DNA from: Anaerolineaceae bacterium
GTDB lineage: Bacteria > Chloroflexota > Anaerolineae > Anaerolineales > Anaerolineaceae
Reading direction: 5' to 3'
Assembly: GCA_016927865.1 (NCBI GenBank)
Contig: JAFGLU010000144.1
Location: forward strand, 1 to 54,039
DNA length: 54,039 nt
Every line of letters starts with the position of its first letter. Positions within the stretch are counted from its first letter, which is position 1. The position numbers and the translations under genes are program-made. Below the pieces are notes generated by a model that did not search any database, was not told where the DNA came from, and saw only the letters and a program-made list of their open reading frames with translations. Below are positions 1-9,013 of this stretch, piece after piece.

Positions 1-164
1 ACCCCGCCGGGCACGCGCGCCTGCTCGCACACCACCGAAAGCTCGTCGGAGGTGCGGGCAACGCACCAGAACGCCCCTTGCGCCGCCCAGCCCGGCAGAG
101 CCTCCTCCGGCTCCAGGCGGCACACCGCCAGCACTTCGGGCAGGACTAGCAATTGCAGGGTCAT
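1..164 (-). CDS. ACT-domain protein, N-terminal part (cut by window edge)
   Basis: The minus strand is open from an ATG at 164-162 to the window edge, giving 54 residues that begin MTLQLLVLPEVLAVCRLEPE. This start matches the small ACT-domain (ACT_7/CASTOR-like) proteins, which are predicted amino-acid-binding regulatory proteins of about 130 residues; more than half of the protein lies outside the window. The ATG follows the TGA of the methyltransferase gene by one base, so it is the third gene of a minus-strand operon (VOC protein, methyltransferase, ACT protein). The family call rests on recognising the N-terminal block only. Confidence 0.72.
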   Translation of the reverse strand, partial: MTLQLLVLPEVLAVCRLEPEEALPGWAAQGAFWCVARTSDELSVVCEQARVPGG

Positions 165-165
165 C

Positions 166-675
166 TCAGGCCACCAACCGGCTGCCTTCCAGCAGCAGCA
201 GGCGCGCCTTGGTTTCAATGCCGTTGGGAGCGCCAAACCCGCGCAGGCTGCCGTCGGCCCCCACCACGCGGTGGCAGGGGATGAGGATGGGCACCGGGTT
301 GCGCGCCATGGCCTGCCCCACCGCCCGCGCCCCGTGCGGCTTGTCCAGTTGCAGGGCCAGTTCATGGTAAGTTCGGGTTTGCCCGTAGGGAATGGCCTGG
401 GCGGCTTTGCGCGCCGCCAGCGAGAAGGGCCGCATCCCGCGCCAGTCGATGGGCAGGTCGAAGACCGCGCGGCGGTGGTCAAAGTACTCGATCAATTGCT
501 CCAACGCATCCTGCAGGCACTGCGGGGCGGTCCCCGGCGCGTTGGGCAGTTCCAGCGGCCTTCCAACCGAGACAAAGGCCACGCCCTCGGTCGTGACGCC
601 CACCCCCACCGGCCCAACGGGCGTGTCGGGCAGCAGGCCAATCCACAACTCGGAAAGAGGCATTGTTTTACTCAT
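166..675 (-). CDS. ogt: Methylated-DNA--[protein]-cysteine S-methyltransferase (MGMT/Ogt type)
   Basis: This 169-residue protein should transfer the alkyl group of O6-methylguanine in DNA to its own cysteine, a suicide repair reaction. The active-site signature IPCHRVVG is intact with the acceptor Cys at residue 134, followed by the usual GxxxGFGAPNGIETKARLL region. The helix-turn-helix segment that inserts into DNA (about residues 85-125, including RAVGQAMARNP) is also recognisable. There is no AdaA/AraC part, so it is the stand-alone form and not an Ada fusion. The ATG at 675 lies one base after the TAA of the VOC gene, which supports this start over longer in-frame extensions upstream. Confidence 0.93.
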   Translation of the reverse strand: MSKTMPLSELWIGLLPDTPVGPVGVGVTTEGVAFVSVGRPLELPNAPGTAPQCLQDALEQLIEYFDHRRAVFDLPIDWRGMRPFSLAARKAAQAIPYGQTRTYHELALQLDKPHGARAVGQAMARNPVPILIPCHRVVGADGSLRGFGAPNGIETKARLLLLEGSRLVA

Positions 676-676
676 G

Positions 677-1129
677 TTACACCGTCCAAACGCGCCGCCC
701 GCCGGTATAGGGTCCAGCCGTGGTGACCCGGTGGGTGGTGCTGATCGGTTGGGCCAGCGGCTGGTTGCTTTCGATGGAAAACTTATTGCCTTCCGGGTCC
801 GTGCCGTCCGAGACCCACACATCGGGAGCGGGCGAGCGGAGCGTGCTCATCGTCACCGATCTGCCGCGCAGTTCGGCCACCGCCGCGCGGATATCCAGGA
901 CGCGAAAAACCAGCTTGAGCGATTCGGCGCCCGGTCGCTGCTGCCCGCCGCTGTGCAAAGCCAGCGTGCAGGAGCCCGTCTCAAACTCTACCCAATCGGC
1001 CCGCTCGTAGCCGGCTTCTGGCGGCGGGGTGCGCACGCTCAGGCCCAACTGGTCGCGATAAAACGCAACCTGGGCGGCCATATCTTTGACGTATAAGATC
1101 ACTTCCATCAAACCGTGCAGGGTAGACAC
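677..1129 (-). CDS. VOC (glyoxalase/bleomycin resistance-like) family protein
   Basis: This 150-residue protein has the VOC layout: an N-terminal beta-alpha-beta unit (MEVILYVKDMAAQVAFYRDQ) and a second unit ending DGTDPEGNKFSIES, typical of the glyoxalase/dioxygenase superfamily. Members bind a divalent metal and act as isomerases, dioxygenases or resistance proteins; the substrate cannot be told here. The GTG at 1129 was chosen because GAGG lies 7 nt upstream on the minus strand; an ATG seven codons inside (1108) is the alternative. It is the first gene of the operon with the methyltransferase and ACT genes, so a detoxification or alkyl-damage role is possible but is inference. Confidence 0.8.
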   Translation of the reverse strand: MSTLHGLMEVILYVKDMAAQVAFYRDQLGLSVRTPPPEAGYERADWVEFETGSCTLALHSGGQQRPGAESLKLVFRVLDIRAAVAELRGRSVTMSTLRSPAPDVWVSDGTDPEGNKFSIESNQPLAQPISTTHRVTTAGPYTGGRRVWTV

Positions 1130-1280
1130 ACCATAACCTCATGATTGCGGGTGGCTTCGAAGACTTGTTTCATCTATTATTCTACCCGAAACCCGCCAAA
1201 ACGCCGCGTTCTTTTTACCTCCCCCTGCCGCTTCGGCCACCCGCAGGGGTGCCAGGGGGAGGTCGCGCCGTGCTCCGACG

Positions 1281-1314
1281 GCGCGGGTGACCCTGGCCCG
1301 GCCAGGGTGAGGGT
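1281..1314. repeat. 34-bp GC-rich dispersed repeat, copy 1
   Basis: The 34 bases here recur exactly at 9014-9047. The core is a palindrome (CCCTGGCCCGGCCAGGG) flanked by GGTGA and TGAGGGT. Related sequence upstream (GGGGAGGTCGCGC at about 1256-1268) is also matched upstream of the second copy, so the repeated unit is longer than the exact match. Both copies are intergenic. No gene is visible around it. Confidence 0.8.
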
Positions 1315-1319
1315 GGATT

Positions 1320-1880
1320 CTCTGCAACCCTACTCCAGATTGTGCCAGGCCGGGATTCTCCCTCGCCCATTATTAATCCGTGAGTTGGGGGTTTTCTTCC
1401 AATAAGATGTATTAAACCTGACGTGTCAATCTCTCTGACAATCCTCCGATAATTCGTGTAAAAATTCTGGTCTAAGATATCGGATGATAGATTGCACTTG
1501 GTCCAACTTGAGCCGCAAGTTCTCAAAGGAAATATAACGGCATATTCTTGATAACGGGGGATTTAGCCGCGCGAAGGTCGGACGGTTAATCTCATCTTTA
1601 ACTTTTTCTCGGCGTTCATCGGGTGCAACCAGATACAGGGGGCACGGGGATTACGCAATGCGAGGAATCGATGATCAATCCCCGTGCCGCTACGAAGACC
1701 GGCCCCCGCCTCCTCCGTAGCGGCGGGTCTTTAACGCTGGCCTGGCGCAGCTGTCCGCCAACCTTCACGGCGGGCAAGGACGGGTTGCCTTTCAGGATGA
1801 CCCGCCGGATCGTGAACCGGGCTGTCTGCGGAACTCTCACCCGTCATTGCGCGTCTAAAGATTGTATAATCAAAAAGTAG
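1320..1880. other. Intergenic stretch with structured segment, no supported gene
   Basis: No reading frame here has a ribosome site plus recognisable protein. The segment 1395-1520 is AT-rich. At 1641-1688 a 12-bp stem (GGCACGGGGATT against AATCCCCGTGCC) closes a 24-nt loop. It overlaps a second stem, CCGCTACG at 1687-1694 against CGTAGCGG at 1716-1723. The two hairpins share two bases, so they could switch, but no known RNA family was recognised. Confidence 0.5.
1865..1870 (+). promoter_or_regulatory. Candidate -10 box upstream of the macroglobulin gene
   Basis: A perfect TATAAT lies about 100 bases before the macroglobulin start codon. No good -35 hexamer sits 16-18 bases upstream, so the call is weak. 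A transcript starting here would carry the palindromic element at 1881-1960 in its leader. Confidence 0.35.
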
Positions 1881-1960
1881 ACAACTACTCACCCATAGTG
1901 AAGAATCCGAATTTGCGATATTTGTGGGGGCTTCGTTCCACAAATATCGCAAATTCGGAA
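1881..1960. repeat. Palindromic element copy E1 (left flank plus 24-bp hairpin)
   Basis: The left flank CAACTACTCAC is followed by a GTGAAGA-like spacer. A perfect 22-bp stem then pairs 1906-1927 with 1938-1959, extended by two G-T pairs to a GCTTCG loop. The outer arm begins TCCGAATTTG, the family signature. The usual right flank is replaced by the start of the macroglobulin gene, whose ATG begins 15 bases after the stem. Confidence 0.8.
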
Positions 1961-1974
1961 ACAAAAGGATGCGT

Positions 1975-4900
1975 ATGAGCGACCGACAATCGAACCAACT
2001 TTTCAAATTCTCGCGCCGGGTCTGGGCGGTGTGCAGTGTGCTGGTCCTGGTGACCCTGGCCTGCGCCCTGCCGGGCGCTTCCAAGACCGTCACGCCCGCC
2101 CCGGCGGTGGCCATCCCCTCTCCGCAGGCTGTGCAAGCGCAGCCCACCCCCAAGCCGCGCGAAACTCTGCCTCCGGCCCTGGTAGAGGTAGACCCGCTGC
2201 CGGGCAGCCAGGTGCCCGTTGGCGAAGGCTTCACCTTTTACTTTAACCAGCCCATGGAGCGCGGCTCGGTGGAAGCCGCCCTGCAAGGCGAGCCGGTTCT
2301 CTCCGGAAGTTTTGAGTGGCTGGACGATGCCACCGTGCGCTTTTCGCCCGACCAGCCCTTTGCCGCCGATCAGCCCGTGCAACTGACATTTGACATAGGC
2401 GCGCGCGCAGCCAACGGGCTGGCCCTGCTGGCCCCGGTGCAGGTCAACTTTCAAACGGCCGGACCCTTCCAGGTGATCGACCGTGTTCCCGCCCAGGGCC
2501 TGGCAGAGGTCAACCCGGCGTCAGCAGTGGCCGTCACCTTCAACCGTCCCGTGGTGGCTTTGGGCGCAGACCCGGCTACTCTGCCCGCCGGCTTCACCTT
2601 GCAGCCTGAAACTGCCGGTCGCGGCGAGTGGCTCAACACCAGCACCTATATCTTTTACCCCGAGACGGCTTTGCTGGGCGGAGTGACTTATGATGTGCAG
2701 ATCAATTCCAGCCTGACCAGCACCGATGGCTCTCCCCTGGATGCCGCCACGCTGACCTCCTGGCAGTTCACCACTGCCGCCCCGAATGTACAATTGATCG
2801 AGACCACCTCGCGCGAGCGCGCCGAGTTGGACCAGTCGGTGACGATCACCTTCAACCAGCCCATGCAGCCCGAAAGCGTGGTGGAGCAATTCAGCCTGAC
2901 CAACCTGGGCGGCGGCGTCATCAACGGCGACTTCACCTGGGACGAGGCCGAAACCGTCTTCACCTTTACGCCGCACAACTTGCTCGCCCGCGACATGACC
3001 TACGCTTATACGCTGCGTGAAGGGGCTCTCGGTCGCGGCGGCACCCCCACCGCTTTTGCCGTTTCTGGTTCGTTCCTCACGGTACCCGACCTGAGCGCAT
3101 TTCTGTCCAGCGAACCGGTCATGACGTTGTATTCCGGCTTCGGTTCGCCGATGATTGGCTTCACCTCTCCGCTGGAAAAACAGCGCATCGCCGACCTGAT
3201 TCAAATTAGCCCGGCGGTGAACGGCCTGGATATTTACCAGGCTGAAGACGGCTACTCGGTTTATCTTAACGGTCAGTTTGATTACTCGACCTCTTATACC
3301 ATCAGCCTCTCCGACCAGATTCAGGATCGCTACGGCGCGCGCCTGACCGGCGGCGCCGTGTTGAGCTTTGAAACCGGCCCGGCCGAACCATCGCTGGTGG
3401 TGCCCATCGATATGTACGGCGGGGGTGCCATTTATATCCCCGCCTCCACAAACCGCCTGGCAGCTCGCCTTACCAACCTGAGCGCGCTGGAACTACAGAG
3501 CGGTGCATTGACGGTTGAGGACGCCTTGTCCATTGGCGTTGAGGGCTGGCAGGAAGATTGGGGCCAGTGGGTCACAAGGTCCTGGCAGCAGCCCCTCGAT
3601 CTGCCCTACAATCAAAGCGTTCTCATGGGCGTCGAACTGGCCCCCGGCGGCGAAGCGCTCGACCCAGGCTTATACCTGCTGTATGCCGATGCGCCCGAGA
3701 TTGAGCGCACCTTTTATCCGCGCCAGCCTTACCTGCTGGTGGTCAGCCGCGTTCACCTGACTCTCAAGTTGTCGGAAGGGCAGGTGTTTGTGTGGGCTGT
3801 CAACCAGGAGCGCAACCAGCCTTATGCCGGCGCGGCCGTGACGGTGCGGCGCAGTGATCGTGAGCTGGGCCAGTGCGTCACCGATGAGCGCGGCGTTTGC
3901 GCTGTCGAGATCGATGAGCAGGATAAAGCCTCCGATCTGGTGGCAGCCAGCATTGGCCAGCCCGGCGATGCGGATTTTGCCTATGTTACCTCTTATTTTT
4001 CCAGTGGGTTGTGGTATGCGGTGACCGAACAAGATCCTTACCTCTCCTACACGTATACCGATCGCCCCATCTACCGCCCCGGACAGACCGTGAACTTCCG
4101 CGCGGTGCTGCGTGAGCGCAGCGATATGCAGTTCTTCATCCCCGACCTTTCCCAGGTGGATGTGCGCGTGATGCCGCCTTATGACCCAACCCTGGTGGAG
4201 CAGGCCCCACTGACCACCCTGCGCCTGGGCGTGTCCGAGTACGGCACGGCGGTGGGTTCCTTCGAATTGCCCGAGAGCGCCGCGCCGGGATATTATTCCA
4301 TCTCGTTAGATGGCTGGGGCGACAGCGCCAGCTTCCAGGTGGAAAATTACCGCAAACCTAGCTTTGACTTGCAAGTAGCCTTTGACTCCCAGGATTGGCA
4401 GGCCGGGCAGGACTTGACCGCTAGCGTCTCGGCCCGCTATTACTTTGATGCTCCGGCGGGCAACGTCAAGGTTAACTGGTCGCTGATGGCCCGCTCTGAC
4501 GCCCTATATCTGCCGGGTAATTACACTACCGGCGGCCTGGACTTGAGCTGGCTGGAGCGGATGGATTACTATAACTGGATGGGCACTTATGTGGCCAGCG
4601 GTGAGGGGGTCACCGGAGCCGACGGTTCCCTGGAAGTGACCATCCCCGCCGAAAAATTGCTGGCTTTGGGAATCACCCAGCGCAATTCCCTGGTGCTGGA
4701 GGCCAGTGCCGTCGACGAGAGCAACCTGCCGGTGAGCAAACGCGGCGAGGCCTATTTCCATCCCGCTTCCTATTACATTGGCCTGCGGGCCGATTCGTGG
4801 ACGGCGCGAGCTGGGGAGGAATTGGGCTTTTCCATCCAGGCAGTGGATTGGCAGGGAGCGCCTTCGGGCGAACACGCCATGTCGGCTGTCTTTAGCAAGG

Positions 4901-7893
4901 TGAACTGGATCATGGACGAGGGCGGCTATTCCTACCGCCGTGAACTGACCCAGGTGAACGGCTCGGACCTTTCTACCGATGCGCAAGGGCGCGCCCGACT
5001 GGCCTTCACTCCCGCTGAGGCGGGCTCTTATCAACTTACTGTGGTGGGCGAGGGCGCCCACACCGAGTTGTTGGTGTGGGTGAGCGGCACGGGCAGCCCT
5101 CCCTGGCCCAGCTTGCCGGATGAGTCATTGCGCCTGGATACCGATGCTAGCGAGTACGAGGTGGGCCAGACAGCAAAACTGCGCGTGCCCAACCCCTTCA
5201 GCGCTCCTGCGCTGGCCCTGGTCACCGTGGAGCGAGCCAGGGTGATGCGCTCGTTTGTGGTGCAAATCACCGAGGGTATGACCATTCTAGACTTGCCCAT
5301 CGAAGCCGCCGATGCGCCCAATGTATACATCACCGCGGTGGTTCTGGGTTCGCGTCCCGATGGACGCCCCGATTTCCGCGCCGGCCGGCTTGACCTTTCG
5401 GTAAAGGCCACCACCCAGCAGTTGAACGTGGAACTGGTGGGCAGCCCACAGCGCGCCGGGCCAGGCGATGAGGTGACTTTTAGCTTGAAGGTGACCGATT
5501 CGGCCGGAAAGCCCGTGCGCGGCGAGTTCTCGCTGGCATTGATCGACAAAGCCATCCTGGCTCTGGTGGAACAGGGGCAGACCGGCATCTTTGATGCCTT
5601 CTACGGCACACGCCCGCACCAGGTGCGCACCGCGCTGGACCTGGCCATCTATTCTGAACGGGTGGTGCCACAAGAGTTGGGCCGCGGTGGCGGCGGGGGT
5701 GGTGATATCGCCAGCCCCGCAGCGCGATCGCGCTTTGAAGACACCGCTGCCTGGTTCGGCGCCATCGAGACGGATGCCGAAGGTTTGGCCGCGGTGACTG
5801 TCACCCTGCCCGACAACCTCACCACCTGGGTAGCCAACGTGCGCGGCCTGACCGCGGAGACACTGGTGGGCGATGCCACCATTGAGGTGGTGACGACGAA
5901 AGAATTGCTGGTGCGCCCGGTGACGCCGCGCTTCCTCGTGGCGGGCGACCATGTTCGCCTGGGCGCCATCGTCCAAAACAACACCCAGGGCAGCCTGACC
6001 GTGGACGTGGGTCTGGAATCTCCCGGCTTTACCCTGGATGACTCCGCTGCGCAGCGCCAGCAGGTAGATATTCCTGCCGGGGAACGCCGCCGCGTGGATT
6101 GGTGGGGCACGGTGGAGGACGGCGCCGGGTTGGACCCGGTCTTCACAGCCCAATCGGGCAGCCTGAGAGACGCTACCCACACCGAGCAAGGGATCATTCC
6201 GGTGCTGCGCTACAGCGCCCCGCAGACCTTTGCCACGGGCGGCGTGCTGGACGCTGCGGGCGAGGAGTTGGAAGTGCTCAGCCTGCCGCGCACTTACACG
6301 CCCACCGGCGGAGAACTGCTGGTGGAGCTGTCGCCCTCTTTGGCGGCAACGGTGCTGGAAAGCCTGGAAGTTCTCTCGGAGCGCGAGATCGATGATTGGA
6401 ACGAGCCGATCATTTCGCGGCTGCTGCCCAACCTGGTCACCTACCGCGCTTTCAAAGAGTTCAACCTGGCGGCTTTTGGCGGACAGGAAAACCTGGAAAG
6501 CCAGATTCGCTCTGATTTGCGCCTGCTGCTGGAACGCCAAAACTACGACGGCGGCTGGACGTGGATGACCGGTGGAGATACTAGCGACGCCAACCTGACG
6601 GCGTATGCCCTGCTGGCCCTGGCCCAGGCTTCGGACGCGGGCTTCCTGGTAAACCGCACTCAATTGGAAAACGCGCAGAATTTCTTGCTGCCCTTCTTGA
6701 GTGCCATCAACGAGTTCACCGAACCGGCCGAGCGCGACCGCCAGATGCAACTGACTTATGTGATGATCCGCTCGGGGCGGACAGATTTCGCCCTGGACAG
6801 TTTCTACACGCTGCGCGCCAGCCTGAGCCCCTGGGCCCAGGCCATGCTGGCGCTCAGTCTGGATATGGTGTCGCCGGGCAGCGAGCAAAGCCGGGAGTTG
6901 ATCTCTGACCTGCAAGCGTCGGCCATTCGCTCGGCTACCGGGGCCAGTTGGGCCGCGGGTGAAAGCAGCGGGCTCAACTGGAGCACGCCCAACTTCTCGA
7001 CGGCGGTGGTTGTCACCGCGCTGGCGCGCCTGGACCCAGCTTCTGCGCTGCTAACCGACGCGGTGCGCTTCCTGGTCCTTCATCGTCGTGCTAATGCCTG
7101 CTGGAATTCCAGCTACGAGACGGCCTGGGTTTTGAATGCCCTGGTTGAATCCATTCAAGCCACCGGCGATGTGCAGGCTTCCTTTAGCTATGAAGCGGAA
7201 CTAAACGGCGCGCTGCTGGCTAGCGGGGATTCAAGCACCCCGGCCTCGGCGGTCAACCCCGTTACAGCCCTGGCGCCGCTTTCTGATCTGTTCGCCGACA
7301 CTCCCAACGCATTGCGTATCCGGCGCGGCGAGGGCGAAGGGCGCTTGTACTATCGGGCCTACCTGGAAGTGGGTCAGCCCGCCGAATCGGCCCAACCGGT
7401 GGAACGCGGCATCTTCCTCAGCCGAAGTTATTACCTCAGTGGGCAGGATTGTACCCAGGAAGTTTGCGAACCGGTGACCGGAGCGCTGTTGGGCAGCAGC
7501 GGGCAGTACGTGACCGTGCGCCTGACCCTGACTCTGCCGGAGGATATGTATTATGTGGTCATTGAGGATACTGCCCCGGCGGGAACGGAGATCATCAACC
7601 CCAACCTGAGCACCAGCCAGCAGAACTTCGACCCGCTCTCCGACCCGGCCACGCAGTTCACCAGCCCCTACGGTGGTTGGGGTTGGTGGTACTTCCACCG
7701 CGCAGTCATCAGTGATACGGGTGTGCGTTGGGTGGCCCCTTACCTACCGGCAGGCACCTACGAGGTCACCTATCGCCTGTCGCCTTCGGTGGCGGGCGAG
7801 TTCCGCACCCTGCCCGCGCGGGCCTACCAGTACTTCTTCCCTGAAGTAGAAGGTTCCAGCGCCGGTGATGTCTTCACCGTAACGGGCGAATAA
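1975..7893 (+). CDS. Alpha-2-macroglobulin-like lipoprotein lacking the thioester motif
   Basis: This 1,972-residue protein is of the bacterial YfaS/MagD macroglobulin type, thought to trap proteases at the cell surface. After a hydrophobic signal (WAVCSVLVLVTLAC, an imperfect lipobox) come three Ig-like SbsA-type domains (about residues 55-370), each with a TFNQPM-like strand. The MG2 hallmark TDRPIYRPGQTV is at about 695. The macroglobulin core motifs AWFGAIETDAEG and LPDNLTTW lie near 1258-1285, followed by a helical TED-like domain (about 1440-1700). Where thioester members have CxEQ before SRLLP, this protein reads DDWNEPIISRLLPN, so the covalent trap is absent. The ATG at 1975 is preferred because AGGA lies 6 nt upstream; the ATG at 1969 abuts that site. 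No penicillin-binding-protein partner is adjacent. Confidence 0.9.
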   Translation: MSDRQSNQLFKFSRRVWAVCSVLVLVTLACALPGASKTVTPAPAVAIPSPQAVQAQPTPKPRETLPPALVEVDPLPGSQVPVGEGFTFYFNQPMERGSVEAALQGEPVLSGSFEWLDDATVRFSPDQPFAADQPVQLTFDIGARAANGLALLAPVQVNFQTAGPFQVIDRVPAQGLAEVNPASAVAVTFNRPVVALGADPATLPAGFTLQPETAGRGEWLNTSTYIFYPETALLGGVTYDVQINSSLTSTDGSPLDAATLTSWQFTTAAPNVQLIETTSRERAELDQSVTITFNQPMQPESVVEQFSLTNLGGGVINGDFTWDEAETVFTFTPHNLLARDMTYAYTLREGALGRGGTPTAFAVSGSFLTVPDLSAFLSSEPVMTLYSGFGSPMIGFTSPLEKQRIADLIQISPAVNGLDIYQAEDGYSVYLNGQFDYSTSYTISLSDQIQDRYGARLTGGAVLSFETGPAEPSLVVPIDMYGGGAIYIPASTNRLAARLTNLSALELQSGALTVEDALSIGVEGWQEDWGQWVTRSWQQPLDLPYNQSVLMGVELAPGGEALDPGLYLLYADAPEIERTFYPRQPYLLVVSRVHLTLKLSEGQVFVWAVNQERNQPYAGAAVTVRRSDRELGQCVTDERGVCAVEIDEQDKASDLVAASIGQPGDADFAYVTSYFSSGLWYAVTEQDPYLSYTYTDRPIYRPGQTVNFRAVLRERSDMQFFIPDLSQVDVRVMPPYDPTLVEQAPLTTLRLGVSEYGTAVGSFELPESAAPGYYSISLDGWGDSASFQVENYRKPSFDLQVAFDSQDWQAGQDLTASVSARYYFDAPAGNVKVNWSLMARSDALYLPGNYTTGGLDLSWLERMDYYNWMGTYVASGEGVTGADGSLEVTIPAEKLLALGITQRNSLVLEASAVDESNLPVSKRGEAYFHPASYYIGLRADSWTARAGEELGFSIQAVDWQGAPSGEHAMSAVFSKVNWIMDEGGYSYRRELTQVNGSDLSTDAQGRARLAFTPAEAGSYQLTVVGEGAHTELLVWVSGTGSPPWPSLPDESLRLDTDASEYEVGQTAKLRVPNPFSAPALALVTVERARVMRSFVVQITEGMTILDLPIEAADAPNVYITAVVLGSRPDGRPDFRAGRLDLSVKATTQQLNVELVGSPQRAGPGDEVTFSLKVTDSAGKPVRGEFSLALIDKAILALVEQGQTGIFDAFYGTRPHQVRTALDLAIYSERVVPQELGRGGGGGGDIASPAARSRFEDTAAWFGAIETDAEGLAAVTVTLPDNLTTWVANVRGLTAETLVGDATIEVVTTKELLVRPVTPRFLVAGDHVRLGAIVQNNTQGSLTVDVGLESPGFTLDDSAAQRQQVDIPAGERRRVDWWGTVEDGAGLDPVFTAQSGSLRDATHTEQGIIPVLRYSAPQTFATGGVLDAAGEELEVLSLPRTYTPTGGELLVELSPSLAATVLESLEVLSEREIDDWNEPIISRLLPNLVTYRAFKEFNLAAFGGQENLESQIRSDLRLLLERQNYDGGWTWMTGGDTSDANLTAYALLALAQASDAGFLVNRTQLENAQNFLLPFLSAINEFTEPAERDRQMQLTYVMIRSGRTDFALDSFYTLRASLSPWAQAMLALSLDMVSPGSEQSRELISDLQASAIRSATGASWAAGESSGLNWSTPNFSTAVVVTALARLDPASALLTDAVRFLVLHRRANACWNSSYETAWVLNALVESIQATGDVQASFSYEAELNGALLASGDSSTPASAVNPVTALAPLSDLFADTPNALRIRRGEGEGRLYYRAYLEVGQPAESAQPVERGIFLSRSYYLSGQDCTQEVCEPVTGALLGSSGQYVTVRLTLTLPEDMYYVVIEDTAPAGTEIINPNLSTSQQNFDPLSDPATQFTSPYGGWGWWYFHRAVISDTGVRWVAPYLPAGTYEVTYRLSPSVAGEFRTLPARAYQYFFPEVEGSSAGDVFTVTGE

Positions 7894-7903
7894 ACGACCT
7901 TTG

Positions 7904-7946
7904 TTAACCCCAAAAATGGCGCATTTCGCGCCATTTTTGGGGTTAA
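7904..7946. terminator. Strong hairpin terminator after the macroglobulin gene
   Basis: A perfect 19-bp stem pairs 7904-7922 with 7928-7946 around the loop ATTTC. The 3' arm contains TTTTTGGGG. It lies 11 bases after the macroglobulin stop and 5 bases before the TATAAT of the next gene, so it would insulate the two units. Confidence 0.75.
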
Positions 7947-7950
7947 AAGG

Positions 7951-7956
7951 TATAAT
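7951..7956 (+). promoter_or_regulatory. -10 box for azlC, predicting a leaderless transcript
   Basis: TATAAT ends 7 bases before the azlC ATG at 7964. Transcription would therefore start at or next to the start codon, leaving no room for a ribosome site. The -35 region would lie inside the 3' arm of the terminator stem and matches poorly. Confidence 0.6.
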
Positions 7957-7963
7957 TCCGCGC

Positions 7964-8650
7964 ATGTTTTCCCGGCCCATTGACGAATTCTTGCGCGGCG
8001 CGCGCGACGAACTGCCCATCCTGGTAGGCGTCGCCCCGTTTGGCATGATTTACGGCGTCCTGGCCCTCACCGCCGGTCTCAATGCCGGCACGGCCCAGGC
8101 GATGTCGTCGGTTGTCTTTGCCGGGTCGGCCCAATTCATGACCGTGCAGCTCCTGGCCCAAAACACGCCCCTGCTGGTGGTGGCGTTGACCGGTTTTGTC
8201 ATCAACCTGCGCCATGCCCTGTATAGCGCTTCGGTTGCGCCTTATTTGCGCAACCTGCCGGGTCGTTGGAAAGCCTTGCTGGCTTATTTGTTGACGGATG
8301 AAGCCTACGCGGTAGTGATCACTCGCTACCAGGGCAAAGAACACCCCGGCCCCACCGACCATTGGTACTTTCTGGGCGCGGGTCTGGCCTTGTGGACCAC
8401 CTGGCAGATCAGCACGGGGGTGGGTATTTTCCTGGGAACCCAGGTGCCCGAAAGCTGGCAGCTCGATTTCGCCCTGCCGCTGACCTTTATGGCCCTGGTG
8501 GTTCCTGCCCTGAAAGATCGCGCCGCGCTGCTGGCGGCATTGGCGGGCGGCGTGGTGGCGGTGCTGGCGGCTGGAATGCCGTTCAAGTTAGGATTAATCG
8601 TCGCCGCGCTGGTAGGCATCATCGCGGGGATGTTGGGAGAGCGCAAATGA
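7964..8650 (+). CDS. azlC: AzlC family branched-chain amino acid exporter, large subunit
   Basis: This 228-residue membrane protein has the AzlC signature start (FLRGARDELPILVGVAPFGM) followed by FAGSAQFM and the NLRHALYSASVAPYL segment. Several hydrophobic helices fill the rest. With AzlD it forms a two-component exporter of branched-chain amino acids and analogues. The TGA overlaps the azlD ATG (ATGA), so the pair is translationally coupled. The ATG at 7964 was chosen because the predicted protein then begins at the family's usual N-terminus; no Shine-Dalgarno sequence precedes it, in line with a leaderless message. Confidence 0.9.
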   Translation: MFSRPIDEFLRGARDELPILVGVAPFGMIYGVLALTAGLNAGTAQAMSSVVFAGSAQFMTVQLLAQNTPLLVVALTGFVINLRHALYSASVAPYLRNLPGRWKALLAYLLTDEAYAVVITRYQGKEHPGPTDHWYFLGAGLALWTTWQISTGVGIFLGTQVPESWQLDFALPLTFMALVVPALKDRAALLAALAGGVVAVLAAGMPFKLGLIVAALVGIIAGMLGERK

Positions 8651-8967
8651 GCAGCCTGTGGATCACCCTCATCGTCATCGGCCTGCTCACGTTCCTCACG
8701 CGACTGTCGTTCATCGTCCTGTTTGGACGATGGCAGCCACCCGCCTGGTTACAGCGGGCCTTGCGCTTCGTGCCCCCCGCCGTGCTGACGGCGATCATCT
8801 TCCCCGAGCTGCTCATGCGCGACGGGCAACTGGCCGTGTGGCCGCTCAACCCGCGCTTGCTGGCGGGGTTGCTGGCGGGATTTGTGGCCTGGCGCACCAA
8901 GAGCGCCCTGCTCACCATCCTCAGCGGCATGTTGGCGCTGTATTTCATCCAGTGGTTGATGGGCTAA
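8647..8967 (+). CDS. azlD: AzlD family small subunit of branched-chain amino acid exporter
   Basis: This 106-residue protein has three to four hydrophobic helices and the AzlD features: a TRLSF motif near the N-terminus, LRFVPPAVLTAIIFPELL in the middle and NPRLLAGLLAGFVAWRTK near the end. It is the obligate small partner of AzlC, and its ATG overlaps the AzlC stop by four bases. Length and order are standard for the family. Confidence 0.9.
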   Translation: MSSLWITLIVIGLLTFLTRLSFIVLFGRWQPPAWLQRALRFVPPAVLTAIIFPELLMRDGQLAVWPLNPRLLAGLLAGFVAWRTKSALLTILSGMLALYFIQWLMG

Positions 8968-9013
8968 GCTTCTCACCTCTCCCTTCCAGGGAGAGGTCGC
9001 GCAGGGAAGCCAT

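Noticed and set aside
1623..1880. Short plus-strand frame before the macroglobulin gene
   Set aside because: No ribosome site, no recognisable protein, and it runs through two stable hairpins.
5287..6915. A 542-residue minus-strand open frame inside the macroglobulin gene
   Set aside because: The plus strand carries unmistakable macroglobulin motifs; the opposite frame is a high-GC shadow with random-looking composition.
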